Under the pieces are notes generated by a model. That model made no database searches, was not told where the DNA came from, and saw nothing but the letters and a program-made list of their open reading frames with translations. Made by a program: the position numbers and the translations under genes. This document shows, piece by piece, positions 58,896-64,000 of a stretch of DNA of 64,000 nt (the stretch's first letter is position 1; every line of letters begins with the position of its first letter). The DNA comes from Talaromyces rugulosus (lineage: Eukaryota; Ascomycota; Eurotiomycetes; Eurotiales; Trichocomaceae). Location of the stretch: positions 3,162,001 through 3,226,000 of the forward strand of contig NC_049566.1 in NCBI RefSeq assembly GCF_013368755.1. The letters run 5' to 3'.

Positions 58896-61129
58896 ATGTC
58901 TTCAGCGCTTCCCTCAGATGAAGTGGCAGAGGACTACAAAAACTCTCTGGAAGATCTAACGACCAATGACAGATTCCAGATCAGCAATTTGACTGTTATC
59001 GCTAAGGAGAATACAGAACATGCCATGGCAATTTCGCGCGTTCTGGAGAACCATATTCGATCTGTAGGTGCTTCCTTTCGTCCTTTGGGTTTCTGTTCTG
59101 GGTTTCTGTTATAGATGTGCTTCATGTAGTTTCTAGTTTTCACTTGCGGAAGAAGCTCTAATTGTTACGTTGGTAGACCCCCCCTGCGCACAAACTGCCA
59201 GCTCTTTATGTAGTCGACAGCGTGGTGAAAAATGTCGGAACACCCTACACGTTATTCTTGGGCCGGAATCTGTATCAGACGTTCATGAATGCATATACGT
59301 TGGTTGATCAGCAGACGAGGAGAAAGCTTGATGAGATGCTGAGGACGTGGAAAGAACCCGTGCCTGGATCTTTGGACCCCCGGCCTGTGTTTCCGGTAGA
59401 GGTTACGAGGAGTATTGAGAACGCTCTGATCAAGGCAAGAACCGCTGCTCTCCAGCAACAACGTCAGCCTCCGGATGTCCTTCGTGGCCGTGGTTCTGCG
59501 ACGCCTCCAGGTTGGAAGCATACTCCAACGCCACCACAGAACGCCGGTCCTCGTCCAGCGCCGTATGGAGTGAATGGGAATCCTCAAGCACAAGCACCCG
59601 TGAGTATACAAGTCTTCTATCGACTAGCGAGACTTCTAACAAATAATTAGGGAGAACCATACACAGGCAGGCAGTCCCATACACCTCAACCATCACAGGA
59701 GGTAGACTTGGGCGCATTGCACCGGGATATTGAAGGATTGATTATGAACGCTCGGTCCGATTTCGCCAACAATCCTCTGGATTTTGCGATTCAGCAGCGG
59801 CTCAAGGCTTTGCTGGATCTTCAAGGAATCCTGCAGCGCCAGCAACTGCCTCAGGAGCAGCTAAAGCTTGTTCGAGATCAAGTATCAGCTCTGGCACCAG
59901 CACCAAAACCAGCATCGCAACCGTTGGCAAACTTCCCTCAGACACTCCCTGCTTATCCACCTCCGGCAGCTCCAACGCCGCCTTCACAGGCTGTGCAACA
60001 GGCTTTGTCTCAGCCGAACCTCGCGGCACTGCTCAACCCTACAACTCTTGCAAGTCTGATCAAGACAACAGCAAACCGCCAACAGGCTACTCCACCGCCA
60101 GCTGCCGCCAATATCCTTTCCCAGGTTCAGCCGGCCAGCACACCACAGCCATCTGCAACACCCATTGCATCCGAAAATCCCCTTATTGCGTCTTTGAGAG
60201 CGCGAGGCCTTCTTCCTGCTTCCGGCACGCCACCTACAGCTACACCCACCGGTCTCCCTTTTATTATCCCTGGCCAAGTTGGATTTACTCCTCCGGCACC
60301 TACACCGCAAGGCTCGACTGACGTCAGTATCCATGTGCATTTAAGTACAGCGTCTATAAAAATGTGAGTAGATCAGTTTTCTCTCTTTCCGCTCATTCTA
60401 ACAAGTTCCAGACCGCGACCAGTGTTACTCAACAGTTTATACGATGCAAAGAGTAACAAGTGCGGCACTTGTGGCCGGCGGTTCTCTACCAGCGAGGAAG
60501 CCAAGCAGAAAAAGGCTCGTCATCTAGACTGGCACTTTAAGACAAACCAACGTATGGCCGATGCAGCAAAACGTGGACAGAACCGGAGTTGGTATGTCGA
60601 TGAAAGGGTAAGTCAAGCCTTTATGAGATGTCAGTAAAAGCTTGTTCACTGACAGACAAAAAAAAAAGGACTGGATTAAATCCAGAGAGTACGACGACGC
60701 CAGCGATCTGGCTGGCGACGGACCAGGTGGCAGCAGCGCAGCGGCCGAGGAAGAAGCAGCAAAGAAGCAGCCACAGAAACAGTGGCTTCGCGCGCCCAAC
60801 GATGTGGCACTACGAAACGCACCGTGCCCCATTTGCCAGGAAAAGTTTGAGTCGACGTGGTCCGAAGACGTGCAGGACTGGATCTGGCAAGATGCGCTGA
60901 AAGTGGGAAATCGGGTGTATCATGCTAGTTGTTACGCCGAAGTGACCAAGGAAGCACCGGCTGCTGCTGCTGGGCGAACCGGCACTCCTGATTCTGTATT
61001 GGGGAAGCGCAAAGCTGATGTGAGTTTTTTTTTTTTTTTTTTTCAATTTTCAAGTTATCAGAATGCTAACGGACTTAGGATAACGATTCACCCGAGCAGA
61101 AAGTGCGGATCAAGACAGAGCCATCGTGA
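58896..61129 (+). CDS. PCF11: PCF11-like mRNA 3'-end processing factor, six exons
   Basis: Model: join(58896..59063, 59177..59599, 59651..60363, 60412..60607, 60669..61019, 61079..61129), 633 residues. Pcf11 is a CF IA/CF II subunit that binds the Ser2-phosphorylated Pol II CTD and is needed for cleavage and termination. The N-terminal CID is SLEDLTTNDRFQISNLTVIA ... LPALYVVDSVVKNVGTPY. A Pro/Gln/Ala-rich linker (about 135-420) follows. Two zinc-binding modules close the protein: CGTCGRRFSTSEEAKQKKA with a following HLDWHF, and CPICQEKFES ... YHASCY. The tail is acidic (KTEPS). Intron 5 contains a 19-nt T run right after the donor, and exon 6 is 17 codons. The start at 58896 matches the CID boundary. 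Confidence 0.93.
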
Positions 61130-61537
61130 TTTTGATATCTATGTTTTTTTCGATATTGTATTCGGTGCATAACAACTGATAAAACTACTGTATTATCTAT
61201 CTTGCATTCATTGGCGTCGTGCATTGGCAGGTTTCTTTTTTTTTTTTCTAGCTAAAATTATATCAATGATATCTTGCCTAGTCGGAACACGTTCTTCTAA
61301 CCGAACTACATGTAAACATCAATGATTTATCCAGTAGCCGACAATGATAAGAATCTTGTATGACATCGTGTCTTCCCCTCCTCGGAACCTACGCCGACTG
61401 CGGGGAAGCCGGATATCTAAATCCGGAAACATTCATCCTGTGGGATATAAATTGATCCATTTGTTTTCAATTTTAGTATTATCTTCTGGATAAAGTTTCT
61501 TTTGTTAAGTAAAGCTCAGAAAAACACGTTTGATACC
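61130..61537. other. Tandem intergenic, PCF11 to oxidoreductase
   Basis: About 410 bp. T-rich run near 61233; the last 120 bp form the likely leader of the next gene. Nothing else seen. Confidence 0.5.
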
Positions 61538-62864
61538 ATGGTCTACAACGCTCGATGGGGCATTCTCGGTGTGTATCCCATCTCAACACCATACCGTGCA
61601 ATACTGACTTGATATTTCTGCATAGCCACTGGCGGAATTGCAAAGAGTAAGTTTCCCTTCATAACGGACAGCTTCAACTCAATCTGACTCCTAAAAAAAG
61701 CATTCGTCAAGGACCTCCTCCGCGACCCCAAAGCGCGCGACACCAACGACGTAACCCACAGCGTCACCGCCGTAGCTTCATCCTCGTCCAAAACGCGCGC
61801 TGAAGAATTCATCTCCGACATCAACATCCCCGGAAACCCTACTACGTACGGGTCCTACGACGAGCTGGTAGCTGACCCAAACATCGACATCATCTACATC
61901 GCCACGCCGCATTCTCACCACTACCAAAACGCGCGTCTCGCGCTGGAGAGTGGGAAGAATGTCCTCTGCGAGAAATCGTTTACAGTGAATGCCGCACAAA
62001 CCAAGATTCTGGTTGAGCTTGCGAAACAGAAAAAACTGTTTTTGATGGAGGCCGTTTGGACGCGGTATTTCCCGTTGAGTGTGCAGGTTCGCGAGCTTAT
62101 CCAGAAAGGAGAAATTGGAGAGGTGCTGCGCGTTACTGCAGATAATAGTATTGGCCAGGGAGGTTGGGATCAGAGTCATCGCATGCTCAACTTGGATCTT
62201 GCGGGGGGCGCCCTTCTCGACTGTACGTACAGTACAGTTTCTGTGTTTCTATGTGATAAATGCTAATGAGTGTATAATAGTGGGCATCTACTCTCTCACC
62301 TGGGCCTTCCAAACGCTGTACCACACCCTTCCCCTCTCGCAGCGTAAACCGCCTTCATCAATCCTCTCGACCATGGTGAAAACCGCCAGCACGGGGGCCG
62401 ACGAAGACACCACCATGCTCATTACTTTCCCAACAACCACCCCCTCCAACAATCTCCAACGAACCTCGCACGCCGTCGCCATGACCGCTTTCCCCGTGGA
62501 CAGCAACCCAGACAAACAAAACTCTGCGCGGCCCGCGATTCGCATTCAGGGAACAAAGGGTGAGATCCAGGTTGATGGGCCGGCGTATCGGCCAGAGCGG
62601 TACCGCGTTATTTCCAAGACACGAGAAGGAGAACCGGTAAAAGCTGTGAGGGAGGTTGAGAATGTGTTTCCGTCGAATGGGCATGGTATGTACTGGGAAG
62701 CTGACGAGGCAGCGCGCTGCGTGCGCGACGGGAAATTGGAGAGTGAAGGCATGACGTGGGAGGAGAGTGTGGTTATTATGGAGGTCATGGATGAGGTGCG
62801 CAGGCAGCATGACCTGGTGTATCCGGAGAAGATTGAGTCGACGGACTATCCGATCAAGCTGTAG
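61538..62864 (+). CDS. GFO/IDH/MocA oxidoreductase, dihydrodiol/D-xylose dehydrogenase type
   Basis: Model: join(61538..61568, 61626..61646, 61701..62222, 62281..62864), 385 residues. The Rossmann start is RWGILATGGIAKTF, created by joining exons of 31 and 21 nt. The catalytic lysine region is NVLCEKSFTVN; the dimeric dihydrodiol dehydrogenase hallmarks MEAVWTRYFPL and DLAGGALLDLGIYSL are present. Fungal relatives act as NADP-dependent D-xylose 1-dehydrogenase or dihydrodiol dehydrogenase. Which substrate applies here cannot be read from the sequence. A Ser/Pro-rich insertion (about 210-255) enlarges the C-terminal beta-sheet domain. Convergent with the adenylate kinase gene (269 bp between stops). 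Confidence 0.88.
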
Positions 62865-63133
62865 ACTTTACCTTTTTTTCTAATTTAATACGCAAGTACT
62901 AGTAGGTTGAAAAGATGTAATGGAAAGTACAGTACATTACTATACAACTAGATGCGAAGTCAAGTAGCATCCCGGTGCAACTTCCAATCGCCCGTACTCT
63001 ATCCGATATCTTTAACACGGAAATGAAATGGAATACAAAAGGTCATGCCAAAACAAAGGGGAGGGCTAAATATAGAACTTTTCTCCAGTCATGAGCACGT
63101 TGTATGAGCACGTTGTAGGTGGTGTTTCTGTGT

Positions 63134-64000
<867 letters not shown>

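Overview
The window is nuclear DNA of a filamentous ascomycete (Pezizomycotina). Gene content and protein sequences look most like Eurotiales/Aspergillus relatives; that placement is inferred from remembered family sequences, not from a search. Support comes from short introns of about 45-100 bp with GT-AG ends and CTAAC/CTGAC branch points, dense genes on both strands, CT-rich leaders, and Pezizomycotina-type proteins (SepB, APC15, a HOOK protein, NADH-GOGAT as one chain). I find 27 supported protein genes, of which one is uncertain and one runs off the right edge. I see no tRNA, rRNA, transposon, CRISPR or secondary-metabolite cluster. Exon joins given here were worked out by hand and keep the reading frame to the stop in every case.

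Layout, left to right: NCE101-like (+), cytosolic HSP70 (-), CHZ1 histone chaperone (+), BET1 SNARE (+), APC15/MND2 (-), a 3.4-kb gene-poor stretch, gltA glutamate synthase (+), EMI1 twin-CX9C (-) divergent from YME2 (+), a P450-like protein lacking the heme cysteine (+), a cytosolic IlvD/EDD dehydratase (+), SepB/CTF4 (+), a CENP-W-like histone-fold protein (+), a YAG7-like RGG protein (+), an MFS transporter (+), an unknown mitochondrial-type protein (-), a NUDIX CoA hydrolase (-) divergent from a VTC2/3 polyphosphate subunit (+), a cysteine-rich small protein (+, uncertain), GGC1 mitochondrial GTP/GDP carrier (-), ATG8 (-), RPC1 of RNA polymerase III (-) divergent from HEM13 (+), a HOOK protein (-), a secreted I9-type inhibitor (-) divergent from PCF11 (+), a dihydrodiol/xylose dehydrogenase-like oxidoreductase (+), and adenylate kinase (-, N-terminus beyond the window).

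Most of the window is housekeeping. Functional echoes between neighbours: EMI1 and YME2 (both mitochondrial) share one short promoter; SepB and the CENP-W-like protein (both chromosome transmission) are adjacent; the VTC/NUDIX promoter carries a perfect Pho4-type site. The most unusual items are the cysteine-less P450, the NUDIX enzyme with both a C-terminal hydrophobic segment and a terminal SRL tripeptide, the CGCC-motif protein, and very small exons (7 and 10 nt) in CHZ1 and the I9 gene. I found no clear multi-gene system that is plainly new.
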